From: JAXDJH01 sp034663635
GTDB taxonomy: Bacteria > Actinomycetota > CADDZG01 > WHSQ01
DNA: 64,000 bases
Assembly (NCBI GenBank): GCA_034663635.1
Contig: JAXDJH010000019.1
Location: 17,398-81,397 of the forward strand
Direction of reading: 5' to 3'
Shown here: positions 12,339-19,174 of the stretch, piece after piece
Numbering within the stretch: the first letter of the stretch is position 1
Layout: each line of letters starts with the position of its first letter
Translations under genes and position numbers: made by a program
The notes under the pieces: generated by a model
The model's input: only the letters and a program-made list of their open reading frames with translations
Told to the model about the DNA's origin: nothing
Databases searched by the model: none

Positions 12339-12545
12339 CTAGTTGCTTTGGTCGATGTTGGCGGTCTGCTCCGCGTTGGCGATCGCTGCGGAGTTGTCCG
12401 ACAGAGCGTTCAGTGCGACGGCTGCGTTCACCGGCGCTGCGACGTTCGCGTTGATCAGCGACATCTCTTCGCGCTCGCCGAGCTCTTCGCTGCCCTGCTG
12501 CTCGAGCTCCTCCTGCGAAAGTCCCTTACGGGTCTCGTCAGTCAT
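12339..12545 (-). CDS. Tandem paralogous small peptide, copy 4
   Basis: This 68-residue peptide has an acidic leader-like half (LSQEELEQQGSEELGEREEM) and a neutral half rich in Asn, Ala and Val (SLINANVAAPVNAAVALNAL) ending in NIDQSN. It has no signal peptide, cysteine or membrane helix. It is one of four adjacent copies with nearly identical centre and C-terminus, and has an AGGAGG-type ribosome site 9 nt upstream. I do not recognise the family. The leader/core layout next to an M50 peptidase with an RRE-like domain suggests a ribosomally made peptide precursor or self-assembling peptide. Confidence 0.75.
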   Translation of the reverse strand: MTDETRKGLSQEELEQQGSEELGEREEMSLINANVAAPVNAAVALNALSDNSAAIANAEQTANIDQSN

Positions 12546-12554
12546 GGATCCCTC

Positions 12555-12767
12555 CTAGTTGCCCTGGTCGATATCGGCGCCCTGCGCAGCATCGGCGTAG
12601 GCGATCGCCCCGTCGGAAAGGACGTTGGCGGCGACAGCGGCGTTGATCGGGATAGCCACGTTCGCGTTCACGAGAGACATCTCTTCGCGCTCGCCAAGTT
12701 CCTCGCTGCCCTGCTGTTCGAGTTCCTCTTCAGAGAGGCCCTCAGGAGTCTTGTTCGCATCGGTCAT
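12555..12767 (-). CDS. Tandem paralogous small peptide, copy 3
   Basis: This 70-residue peptide is a paralogue of its neighbours. The acidic half EEELEQQGSEELGEREEM is followed by SLVNANVAIPINAAVAANVL and the end ADIDQGN. It is the most divergent copy in the core, with I for A/V at two sites and DGAIAYADA for DNSxAYANA. Copy 4 starts 9 nt downstream and copy 3 follows copy 2 by 23 nt, so one transcript is likely. Function is unknown; see the cassette finding. Confidence 0.75.
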   Translation of the reverse strand: MTDANKTPEGLSEEELEQQGSEELGEREEMSLVNANVAIPINAAVAANVLSDGAIAYADAAQGADIDQGN

Positions 12768-12790
12768 CGAAACTCACTCCCCTCTGGTGG

Positions 12791-13003
12791 CTAGTTGCCC
12801 TGGTCGATGTCGGCGATCTGCTCGGCGTTGGCGTACGCAACCGAGTTGTCCGACAGGATGTTCGCTGCGACAGCGGCATTCACTGGAGCGGCAACGTTGG
12901 CGTTGATAAGCGACATCTCTTCGCGGTCGCCCAATTCCTCACTGCCCTGCTCCTCAAGCTCTTCCGGGCTCAAGCCCTCTTGGTTCTTCTTCTCGTCGGT
13001 CAT
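12791..13003 (-). CDS. Tandem paralogous small peptide, copy 2
   Basis: This 70-residue paralogue has the acidic segment PEELEEQGSEELGDREEM, core SLINANVAAPVNAAVAANIL, and end ADIDQGN. Conservation runs through the core to the last residue. A GGAGG-type ribosome site precedes the ATG. The conserved NxA/AxN spacing and lack of Cys, Ser/Thr or Trp clusters argue against lanthipeptide or lasso precursors. Function is unknown. Confidence 0.75.
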   Translation of the reverse strand: MTDEKKNQEGLSPEELEEQGSEELGDREEMSLINANVAAPVNAAVAANILSDNSVAYANAEQIADIDQGN

Positions 13004-13048
13004 GACTGCCTCCTTCGTTGGATCTATCGAAATGTGTGGTCGGCTCAG

Positions 13049-13258
13049 CTAGTTGCTCTGGTCGATGTCCACGTCCTGCGTCGCGTTCGCGTAGGCGATC
13101 GAGTTGTCGGACGCTACGTTCAGGGCCACCGCAGCGTTCACGGGGGCCGCGAGGTTCGCGTTGATGAGAGACATCTCTTCGCGCTCGCCGAGGTTCTCGG
13201 CGGACTGCTGTTCCAGTTCCTCCTGGCTCAACTCCTGCGTGTTTCGGTCCTCGGTCAT
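13049..13258 (-). CDS. Tandem paralogous small peptide, copy 1
   Basis: This 69-residue first copy of the family has the segment QEELEQQSAENLGEREEM, core SLINANLAAPVNAAVALNVA, and end VDIDQSN. Its ATG overlaps the stop of the upstream small gene (ATGA at 13255-13258), so it is translationally coupled to that gene. This coupling ties the four peptides to the upstream proteins in one operon. Confidence 0.75.
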   Translation of the reverse strand: MTEDRNTQELSQEELEQQSAENLGEREEMSLINANLAAPVNAAVALNVASDNSIAYANATQDVDIDQSN

Positions 13259-13467
13259 CAGCTCCTCCTCTCCTCCCGGATCTCTCGCTTCGTGGTCACT
13301 CCGTTCTTCGTGACCACTTCCTGACGGGACGACACCGATGTCCTGGAGCCGGATCCCCCAACATTTACGGAAGAAACGATGTTCGTGTCGTCCTTCACCG
13401 CGTCCTTGATCCGTGCTTTGAGTTCTTCCTTGCGTCGCTTCAACTCGCCTTTGAGTTGTTCTCCCAT
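13258..13467 (-). CDS. Small charged protein of the peptide cassette
   Basis: This 69-residue protein starts at the ATG at 13465-13467, chosen because GGAGGA lies 8 nt upstream; an ATG 14 codons earlier lacks that support. Residues 1-27 are a Lys/Glu-rich helix (LKGELKRRKEELKARIKDAV). The second half is beta-prone, with SRTSVSSRQEVVTKNGVTT. That second half resembles the protein at 13531-13761. It overlaps copy 1 of the peptide family by 4 nt. No known domain recognised. Confidence 0.65.
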   Translation of the reverse strand: MGEQLKGELKRRKEELKARIKDAVKDDTNIVSSVNVGGSGSRTSVSSRQEVVTKNGVTTKREIREERRS

Positions 13468-13530
13468 GAGTTCATTCCTCCCCACTGTTTCGTCGTTGTA
13501 AACGCGCAACGACTGTCTGTGAGTCCTTGA

Positions 13531-13761
13531 TCAGATAGAGGACGGCGCGTCGTCGTCGGCATCGCCGGTGTCGACATCGCTCGACTGCTCGAACACCTCC
13601 GTGATGCCGTTGCGCTGCACGACGCGCACCTTCTGGTGCGAGGAGACGCGAGAGTTTCCTTCGTTGACGGTGGCCGCGATCACGGCGTTGACTCCGCCAC
13701 GGATGGTGACGCCGTCCTCATCCACTTCGATGGGTTCGTTGATCACCTTGCGGTACTTCAT
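13531..13761 (-). CDS. Small beta-prone protein of the peptide cassette
   Basis: This 76-residue protein starts at the ATG at 13759-13761, after the rplA terminator, with GGAAGGA upstream. A Val/Ile-rich N-terminal half (VDEDGVTIRGGVNAVIAATV) is followed by SRVSSHQKVRVVQRNGITE and an acidic end. The SxxSSxQxV...NGxT pattern is shared with the next gene, so the two are paralogues. Its position as first gene of the cassette suggests a structural or partner role. Function is unknown. Confidence 0.6.
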   Translation of the reverse strand: MKYRKVINEPIEVDEDGVTIRGGVNAVIAATVNEGNSRVSSHQKVRVVQRNGITEVFEQSSDVDTGDADDDAPSSI

Positions 13762-13795
13762 CAAGGAATCCTTCCCGGCATGGGCGCGTCGAAAC

Positions 13796-13826
13796 GCAAA
13801 AGAGAGGCCCCACAAAGAGGCCTCTC
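13796..13826 (-). terminator. Intrinsic terminator after rplA
   Basis: On the minus strand the stem GAGAGGCC/GGCCTCTC (13802-13809 and 13819-13826) is followed by TTTT. It separates rplA from the peptide cassette. I see no clear promoter for the cassette downstream of it, so read-through may supply transcription. Confidence 0.85.
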
Positions 13827-13852
13827 CTGAAAAAAACTGGGTTTGAAACGAG

Positions 13853-14581
13853 CTAAGCGGGGGCATCCTCCAACTCTTCTTCGATGATGTCCTTCGACTT
13901 CTGAGGGTCGATCTTGATCCCCGGACCCATCGTGGTTGAGAGCGTCACCGTCTTGACGAACCGACCCTTCGCCGCCGCTGGCTTGGCGCGATAAACCTCG
14001 TCGATGATCGCCGCGTAGTTCGCAATCAGATCGTCTTCCGTGAACGACTTCTTCCCAACGATCAGGTGAAGATTCCCGTTCTTGTCCGTGCGGTACTCGA
14101 TCCGACCGCCCTTGATGTCGTTGACGGCCTTCGCCACATCATCGGTGACGGTCCCGGACTTCGGGTTTGGCATCAAACCGCGCGGACCTAGAACGCGGCC
14201 CAACTTTCCCAGCACCGGCATCATGTCTGGCGTTGCAACGACCGCATCGAAATCGACCCAACCTCCGCCAACTCGGGCAGCGAGATCCTCGTCGCCCACG
14301 AAGTCGGCGCCGGCTTCTTCGGCTTCCTTCGCCTTTCCTCCCTTGGCAAAGACGGCAACTCGCATCGTCTTGCCTGTCCCCTTCGGAAGAGAAAGTGCAC
14401 CGCGAACCATCTGATCGGCTTTTCGGGGGTCGACGCCGAGACGGAGGTTGAGCTCGACGGTCTCGTCGAACTTCCTGTCGGGATATTGCTTGAGAAGTTT
14501 GACCGCCTCGCGAGGCGAGTACATGTGATCGCGATCGACTTTTTCGAGCGCCGCCGCGAACTTCTTGCCGTGTTTCGGCAT
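13853..14581 (-). CDS. rplA: 50S ribosomal protein L1
   Basis: This 242-residue protein is full length. It shows the L1 signatures KFDETVELNLRLGVDPRKADQMVRG near residue 36 and GRVLGPRGLMPNPKSGTV in the middle domain, followed by KGGRIEYRTDKNGNLH. L1 binds the L1 stalk of 23S rRNA and in many bacteria also its own mRNA. It follows rplK and is terminated by the hairpin at 13796-13826. Confidence 0.97.
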   Translation of the reverse strand: MPKHGKKFAAALEKVDRDHMYSPREAVKLLKQYPDRKFDETVELNLRLGVDPRKADQMVRGALSLPKGTGKTMRVAVFAKGGKAKEAEEAGADFVGDEDLAARVGGGWVDFDAVVATPDMMPVLGKLGRVLGPRGLMPNPKSGTVTDDVAKAVNDIKGGRIEYRTDKNGNLHLIVGKKSFTEDDLIANYAAIIDEVYRAKPAAAKGRFVKTVTLSTTMGPGIKIDPQKSKDIIEEELEDAPA

Positions 14582-14647
14582 GCTGCTTCCTCCTTCGTGG
14601 TCAACGACGGGTCTAGCCCGCCTCCCACACCTAAGGTTTATCCCTGA

Positions 14648-15079
14648 CTAACTTACGGTGATACCCATGCTCCGAGCTGTGCCTTCAACGATCTTCATCG
14701 CAGCTTCGACATCGTTCGCATTCAGGTCGGGCATCTTGATCTCTGCGATCTCTCGAACCTGATTCTTCGTCACGCTGGCGACTTTCTGGCGATTGGGCTC
14801 GCTCGAGCCCTTGTCCACACCGGCCTTCTGACGCAGTAGCACCGCCGCCGGCGGGGTCTTCGTCACGAAGGAGAAGGAACGATCTTCGTAGACGGTGATC
14901 TCGACGGGGACGATCGTGCCCGTCTGCTGCTGCGTCGCAGCGTTGTACTGCTTACAGAAGTCCATGATGTTGATCCCGGCCTGACCCAAAGCCGGGCCTA
15001 CGGGTGGAGCCGGAGTTGCTTGGCCCGCGGGGATCTGAAGCTTCAGTATCTGAGCGATCTTCTTCCGACGTTCCGCCAT
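14648..15079 (-). CDS. rplK: 50S ribosomal protein L11
   Basis: This 143-residue protein is of normal length. The N-terminal domain carries the proline-rich loop ATPAPPVGPALGQAGINIMDFCK that binds the GTPase-associated centre, and the C-terminal RNA-binding domain ends in EGTARSMGITVS. It starts 8 nt after nusG with a strong AGGAGG. It lies between nusG and rplA, the usual order. Confidence 0.97.
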   Translation of the reverse strand: MAERRKKIAQILKLQIPAGQATPAPPVGPALGQAGINIMDFCKQYNAATQQQTGTIVPVEITVYEDRSFSFVTKTPPAAVLLRQKAGVDKGSSEPNRQKVASVTKNQVREIAEIKMPDLNANDVEAAMKIVEGTARSMGITVS

Positions 15080-15087
15080 GTCTCCTC

Positions 15088-15966
15088 CTAGAGCTTCGCT
15101 ACTTGGTCGAAGCCGAGCTCGACGGGCGTCTCACGCCCGAAGATGTTCACGAGCACTTTCAGCTTCGATTGATCGACGTTGATCTCAGAGATCGAACCCG
15201 TGAAGTTCGCGAACGGTCCGGAGGTGACGCGGACGCTTTCCTGCTCCTCGAACTCGAGGCGCGGCTTGAGCTTCTTCTGATCCGGCTTCACCTGCAGGAT
15301 CCGGTCGATCTCCTTGTCGGACAACGGAGTTGGTTTCGCGCCGGAACCGACGAACCCGGTGACGCCGGGAGTGTTCCGCACTACGTACCAAGAGTCGTCG
15401 TCGAGGTACATACGACAGAGGAGGTAGCCGGGGAAGACCTTCTTTTGAACGACCTGTTTCTTACCCTGCTTTATCTCCATCACGTCTTCCATGGGGATCA
15501 CTACCTCGAAGACCCTGTCTTCGACGTTCATCGAGGAGATACGGGACTCGAGGTTCGCCTTCACCTTGTTCTCGTAACCCGCGTAGGTGTGGATGACGTA
15601 CCAGTCGCCCGGACGCTCGGTCGGCGGGATGATCGTGTCGTCGTAGTAGGACTTCTCGTCGTCCTCGCCTTCTTCACCCTCTTCACCATCCTCGCCGTCG
15701 TCTGCAACTTCTGCAGCCGGCGATGCCTCGGCCTCTGGAGCTTCGGGCTCGACCGCGACCGGAACCTCCTGGTCGGTCTCTGGAGATGCGTCGGTCTCGG
15801 CAGACGCGTCGGTCTCTGGAGATGCGTCGGTCTCGGCAACGGCTTCGGGGGCCGGAACCTCTTCTGCCGCGGCTTCGGGCTCGGACGGAGCGTCTACCTG
15901 CTCGCTCGCTTGGCCGGTTTCGGAAGCCTCCAGCTGCTGCTGGGCTTCCAGATCGGTTTCAGTCAT
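15088..15966 (-). CDS. nusG: Transcription termination/antitermination factor NusG with acidic N-terminal extension
   Basis: Residues about 118-292 are a complete NusG: NGN domain beginning GDWYVIHTYAGYENKVKANL, central FPGYLLCRMY, and a KOW domain with VRVTSGPFANFTGSI. The first ~115 residues are an Ala/Glu/Pro-rich acidic extension with the repeat (S/P)ETDAS and a run of Asp/Glu just before the NGN domain. NusG alone is ~180 residues; N-terminal extensions also occur in other Actinobacteria. The start ATG is 1 nt after the secE stop, so the operon is secE-nusG-rplK-rplA. Confidence 0.96.
   Translation of the reverse strand: MTETDLEAQQQLEASETGQASEQVDAPSEPEAAAEEVPAPEAVAETDASPETDASAETDASPETDQEVPVAVEPEAPEAEASPAAEVADDGEDGEEGEEGEDDEKSYYDDTIIPPTERPGDWYVIHTYAGYENKVKANLESRISSMNVEDRVFEVVIPMEDVMEIKQGKKQVVQKKVFPGYLLCRMYLDDDSWYVVRNTPGVTGFVGSGAKPTPLSDKEIDRILQVKPDQKKLKPRLEFEEQESVRVTSGPFANFTGSISEINVDQSKLKVLVNIFGRETPVELGFDQVAKL
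15772..15843 (-). repeat. Two tandem 36-bp repeats in nusG
   Basis: Two near-identical 36-bp units begin at 15772 and 15808 and encode the ETDASPETDAS-type repeats of the NusG extension. The period keeps the reading frame. Confidence 0.8.
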
Positions 15967-15967
15967 G

Positions 15968-16273
15968 TCAGTTAACTCCGAATAGGGCGAGGACCGCCTG
16001 CGTGAAGATGTAGTCCATGCCGAAGATGATTGCGCCGACCACGATCGTGCTCACGAGGACGACCATGGAGTAGGCGATCACTTCCTGCCGGGTGGGCCAC
16101 GCTACTTTGCGGAGCTCGGCGAGTACCTCCTTGAAGAACTGGCCCGGCTTCGTCCGTTCCTTCTTCGTGGGCGCGCCTGGGGCCTTCACCGCGGGACGGC
16201 CGCCGGCCTTCTTGCGCTCCTCGTCCTTCTTCATGAGGCGCTTGGTCTGCCTGTTCACCTTCGAGCCTTTCAT
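15968..16273 (-). CDS. secE: Preprotein translocase subunit SecE
   Basis: This 101-residue protein starts from the ATG at 16271-16273; a GTG 20 codons upstream is possible. A basic N-terminal segment is followed by the SecE signature FFKEVLAELRKVAWPTRQEV and one membrane helix (VVLVSTIVVGAIIFGMDYIF). It clamps SecY in the translocon. It is the first gene of secE-nusG-rplK-rplA. No strong ribosome site is visible, so the start is not certain. Confidence 0.92.
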   Translation of the reverse strand: MKGSKVNRQTKRLMKKDEERKKAGGRPAVKAPGAPTKKERTKPGQFFKEVLAELRKVAWPTRQEVIAYSMVVLVSTIVVGAIIFGMDYIFTQAVLALFGVN

Positions 16274-16356
16274 CGGCCGGACGCGTTTGGTAAGGGTCCG
16301 GCTACTGGGGGATTCGAGGCCAAAGATTAGCACGGGCGCCGCTTGGCGCCTCAGGC

Positions 16357-17190
16357 TCAGGTCCCCAGTTGGTCGAGGGGCAAGGCGTCGGAGGGCGTAG
16401 AGACTTCCACGTCCTCGTTGGGCTTCTCGATGGTCAGGTCGAACGAGAAGGATGCGTCGAGAAGCCCGGCCAGCGCGCCGGATATCTCACCATCCTCGGG
16501 AACTCCGAGGTCGATCTCGACTACGAGCCGTCTCAAGAGTCGATCCTCGGCCCCCGTGAGAACCTCGATCGAGGCGGACTCGACCGCCGATTCGAGCTGA
16601 TCGCGATCCTCGCCCTCCACAGGAGTGAAGGAATCGAGAGCGCCGGCGCTCTGGGCCGCGCTCATCAGGTCGTTGAGCGCTTCGACCACATTCAGATCTC
16701 CCGTGATCTTGTCGACCTTCTCGCCGTTCAGATCCTCGTCGGAGGAGATCTGCGGATCTTCAACCCAATCGGAGACGTCGAGGGAGGAAAGGATGTCGTC
16801 ACCCTCGCCCGCCTCGGGGCCCCCGATGAAGGTCTCGGTTTGATCGTCGGGCAAGACGTATGCCTGACCGTCGACCTCCACGAACGCGTTCTCCCCGTCG
16901 GCTATGAACCGGCCGATCGTCTCGTCCGCACCGCGAGTCTGGGTGTATTGGAGGTCCGCAAGCGGGAGGGCGCCTTCATCGGGGAGGGCAAAAGGCCCGG
17001 AGAGTTGGAAGCCGACCTCGTCATCGGTCGAGCCTCCCTTCCCCGCGATAGTGACCGACATCGTCATCGTCCCGCTTTCGATGTTCTTCAGATTCGAAGC
17101 GGTTTCAACGAGCGGATCGTCGGAGCCCGAACTCTGCGAACAGGCCGCGAGAGCGAGCAGAACTGCAATCGCGAGGCACCTGGTCCGCAT
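16357..17190 (-). CDS. Lipoprotein, LppX/LprG-like fold suspected
   Basis: This 277-residue protein has a lipobox (LLALAACSQ, Cys at 17). Alternating beta segments and phrases such as ENAFVEVDGQAYVLPDD recall the actinobacterial LppX/LprA/F/G lipoproteins, which carry lipids or glycolipids across the envelope, but I cannot prove this by eye. It lies 6 nt downstream of the secreted CxxC protein, so the two are probably one operon. The C-terminal region is acidic. Confidence 0.6.
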   Translation of the reverse strand: MRTRCLAIAVLLALAACSQSSGSDDPLVETASNLKNIESGTMTMSVTIAGKGGSTDDEVGFQLSGPFALPDEGALPLADLQYTQTRGADETIGRFIADGENAFVEVDGQAYVLPDDQTETFIGGPEAGEGDDILSSLDVSDWVEDPQISSDEDLNGEKVDKITGDLNVVEALNDLMSAAQSAGALDSFTPVEGEDRDQLESAVESASIEVLTGAEDRLLRRLVVEIDLGVPEDGEISGALAGLLDASFSFDLTIEKPNEDVEVSTPSDALPLDQLGT

Positions 17191-17196
17191 CCGAGA

Positions 17197-17958
17197 TCAG
17201 GTGGGTGTCGGTTCGGGAGACGGCGTCTCGTTTGCAGGGGACGGGGTCGGTTCCGGAGTCGACTCGGTTGACGGGGTGGGACTTGGTGACTCTGACGGCG
17301 TCACGGATGGAGAAGGGGTCGGCGAGGCGTCCGCTTGGTCTTCCTCGTCGTCATCTTGACCAACCGGCACGAGCGAGTTGCGAACGATGTCGAATAACTG
17401 GTCGACCAGCGCACTTACCTGAGCATCGATCTCAGCCAAGGGAAGGTCCGAGGAGCCGATCTCGTCGATCTGATCAAGAAGGTCCTTTATCGCTTTGCCG
17501 GCATCGTGGTCGATCCGTGCCATCTCACCTGGAGAGAGCACTAGTTGATACGCGAGTGCCATCGTCTCGCACAAGGTGCAATCGACGTTCAGAGCCAGAG
17601 CCAGGTTTTCGGGAGCGACTATCGATGGATCGCTCATTATGAGAACCACCGAGATCGCGATCACTACCGTTCGACAGGACTCGCAGCTCGACACCGCGGC
17701 CGCGGCATTGCCGCTGTCGACCGTGTCTCCCATGACCTTGATCACCTTGAAGCCGAGTTTGAAGACCGACGAGCCGTCTTTCTTGTTGACCTTGACGACT
17801 ACGTTGTCCGGGTTCTGGCTGCCGCTTGTGCTCGAATCGTCTGATGCGCTCGGACTGGGTGCAGGGCTCTGCGCAAGCGCGTTCGACGGCGCGCCGAACG
17901 CAAGCAGGACCGCCAGGAGGGCGGCGACAAGGAACCTGGGTCGCGTTGAAGTCACCAT
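17197..17958 (-). CDS. Secreted protein with two CxxC motifs and Pro/Ser/Thr tail
   Basis: This 253-residue protein has a signal peptide (residues 8-30, ending ALA-Q). The mature domain starts near NVVVKVNKKDGSSVFKLGF, continues to NAAAAVSSCESC, then alternates Val/Ile/Ala-rich segments and NLALALNVDCTLC. The two CxxC pairs could form disulfides or bind a metal. A 50-residue Ser/Pro/Thr/Glu tail follows. I recall similar secreted actinobacterial proteins with the KDGSSVFK...SCxxC pattern, but know no function. The Asn/Ala/Val style resembles the small peptides at 12339-13258, which may or may not be meaningful. Confidence 0.6.
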   Translation of the reverse strand: MVTSTRPRFLVAALLAVLLAFGAPSNALAQSPAPSPSASDDSSTSGSQNPDNVVVKVNKKDGSSVFKLGFKVIKVMGDTVDSGNAAAAVSSCESCRTVVIAISVVLIMSDPSIVAPENLALALNVDCTLCETMALAYQLVLSPGEMARIDHDAGKAIKDLLDQIDEIGSSDLPLAEIDAQVSALVDQLFDIVRNSLVPVGQDDDEEDQADASPTPSPSVTPSESPSPTPSTESTPEPTPSPANETPSPEPTPT

Positions 17959-18018
17959 CGGCCTTTCGTTTGCATCGATGGCTCCTATTTCCCCAGTTGG
18001 GGAAGAAGCAAAACGTCG

Positions 18019-19161
18019 TTAGAGCCGGAGGACCGACAGCGTTCCTGTTGCCGCGTCGGTTACGTACAAACGACCCTTTGCAGTCTCAACATCGAAGGCA
18101 TAAGGCGCAGTTAGGACGCCCGCACTCGGATTCAGTCTGCCCGGGTCCTTAAAGACCGTCTGCGGGCCCTTTCGCCCGCCAAATCGAACGAGGCCGAGGC
18201 TTGAATGAGCGACATAGAGACCGCCCTTCGCGAACGTCATGCCTTGGATACGCATCTCGTCCTTCGCTTGCGCGCCTGCCGACAGTCTGCCGATCGGTTG
18301 AACGTTCGACAGGTCTGACGCGTCGTAGACGACGATGGTGGGAACGTTCGTTTTGTCGAACCAGTACTCGGTTGCAGCAAAGACGAAACGGATGGGGATC
18401 GACGGTCCGCCTTCTCCGGTTTCGAGAACGCCGGCAAAGATCTCGATCTCTGCGATGCCTTCGTCCGCGTTAGACCCGACCAACAAAGGCGCCGTTGGAT
18501 CGGAGAAGTCGTATATCTGGAGCCCGCTGCCGCCGGTCGCGACATAGAGGACGGGGCCGCCAAATTGCTCATCCTTGGGGTCGATGACGAGTCCGGCGGA
18601 GGCCGGGCCGCCCACCTTGTCCGTCGCTGGAAGTGGGTCCGTGTACACGGGCACGAGTTGGGCACTCGTCGGTTCGAATCGATATACGACGAGCCCGGTC
18701 ACGGCGTCGAGCAGAACTACCCACTCGTCGGTTCCATCGTTGTAGGTGGCGACGCGAAACGCTCCCCCGCCCGGCGCGTAGCCGGCAAGCTTCGGATTCT
18801 TCGGATCGGAAACGTCGATCACGTGGATGCCATCAAGCGAGAACTGAACGGTTTGCCTTGCGTAGAAGATGAAACGGCCGTCGCTCGAGAACGCGATATC
18901 GCCATCCAGGGATTGGTTGGCGTCATCGTCGTATCGACCCAACACCTTCGGACGGTCGGGGTCCTTGAGGCTGAGAAGGGTCACGATTCCCTCGTCTCGC
19001 TGAAGTACGGCAGCGATGTCCCCGTGGATCTCGAGACGACCGAGTCCCCCCTCCTTCGAGAGTTGAATCGAACCCGAATGCTTGGCGGTCGAGGCGGAAA
19101 ACGCGGGCGCGGTCAGGCAGAGGCATAGGGCTAACGACACGAAGATCCGCACGGCACGCAT
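18019..19161 (-). CDS. Secreted LVIVD-type beta-propeller protein
   Basis: This ~380-residue protein has a signal peptide (VRIFVSLALCLCLTAPAFSA) when started at the ATG at 19159-19161. Repeated blades follow the pattern (G)I(H)VIDVSDPKNPKLAGY, LQIYDFSDPTAPLLVG and IVVYDASDLSNVQPIG, typical of LVIVD repeats that form extracellular beta-propellers. An upstream GTG at 19200 would overlap the preceding gene. Substrate or partner is unknown. Confidence 0.65.
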   Translation of the reverse strand: MRAVRIFVSLALCLCLTAPAFSASTAKHSGSIQLSKEGGLGRLEIHGDIAAVLQRDEGIVTLLSLKDPDRPKVLGRYDDDANQSLDGDIAFSSDGRFIFYARQTVQFSLDGIHVIDVSDPKNPKLAGYAPGGGAFRVATYNDGTDEWVVLLDAVTGLVVYRFEPTSAQLVPVYTDPLPATDKVGGPASAGLVIDPKDEQFGGPVLYVATGGSGLQIYDFSDPTAPLLVGSNADEGIAEIEIFAGVLETGEGGPSIPIRFVFAATEYWFDKTNVPTIVVYDASDLSNVQPIGRLSAGAQAKDEMRIQGMTFAKGGLYVAHSSLGLVRFGGRKGPQTVFKDPGRLNPSAGVLTAPYAFDVETAKGRLYVTDAATGTLSVLRL

Positions 19162-19174
19162 AACCAAGAAGGTT

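Larger units (their letters stand above)
12339..13258 (-). repeat. Four tandem diverged gene copies
   Basis: Four direct copies of a ~210-bp gene, separated by 9, 23 and 45 bp, encode 68-70-residue paralogues. The leader junction LG(E/D)REEMSL and the end IDQ(S/G)N are nearly invariant, while the first 10 residues vary. This is tandem duplication with purifying selection on the protein. Confidence 0.85.

Noticed and set aside
12339..13258. Peptides as daptide, lanthipeptide or lasso precursors
   Set aside because: Cores lack Cys and Ser/Thr clusters, do not end in Thr, and no matching modification enzyme gene is adjacent.
16335..16350. GGCGCC-GCTT-GGCGCC inverted repeat between the lipoprotein gene and secE
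   Set aside because: Stem is short and no T-run follows on the minus strand; may be a weak structure but not a supported terminator.
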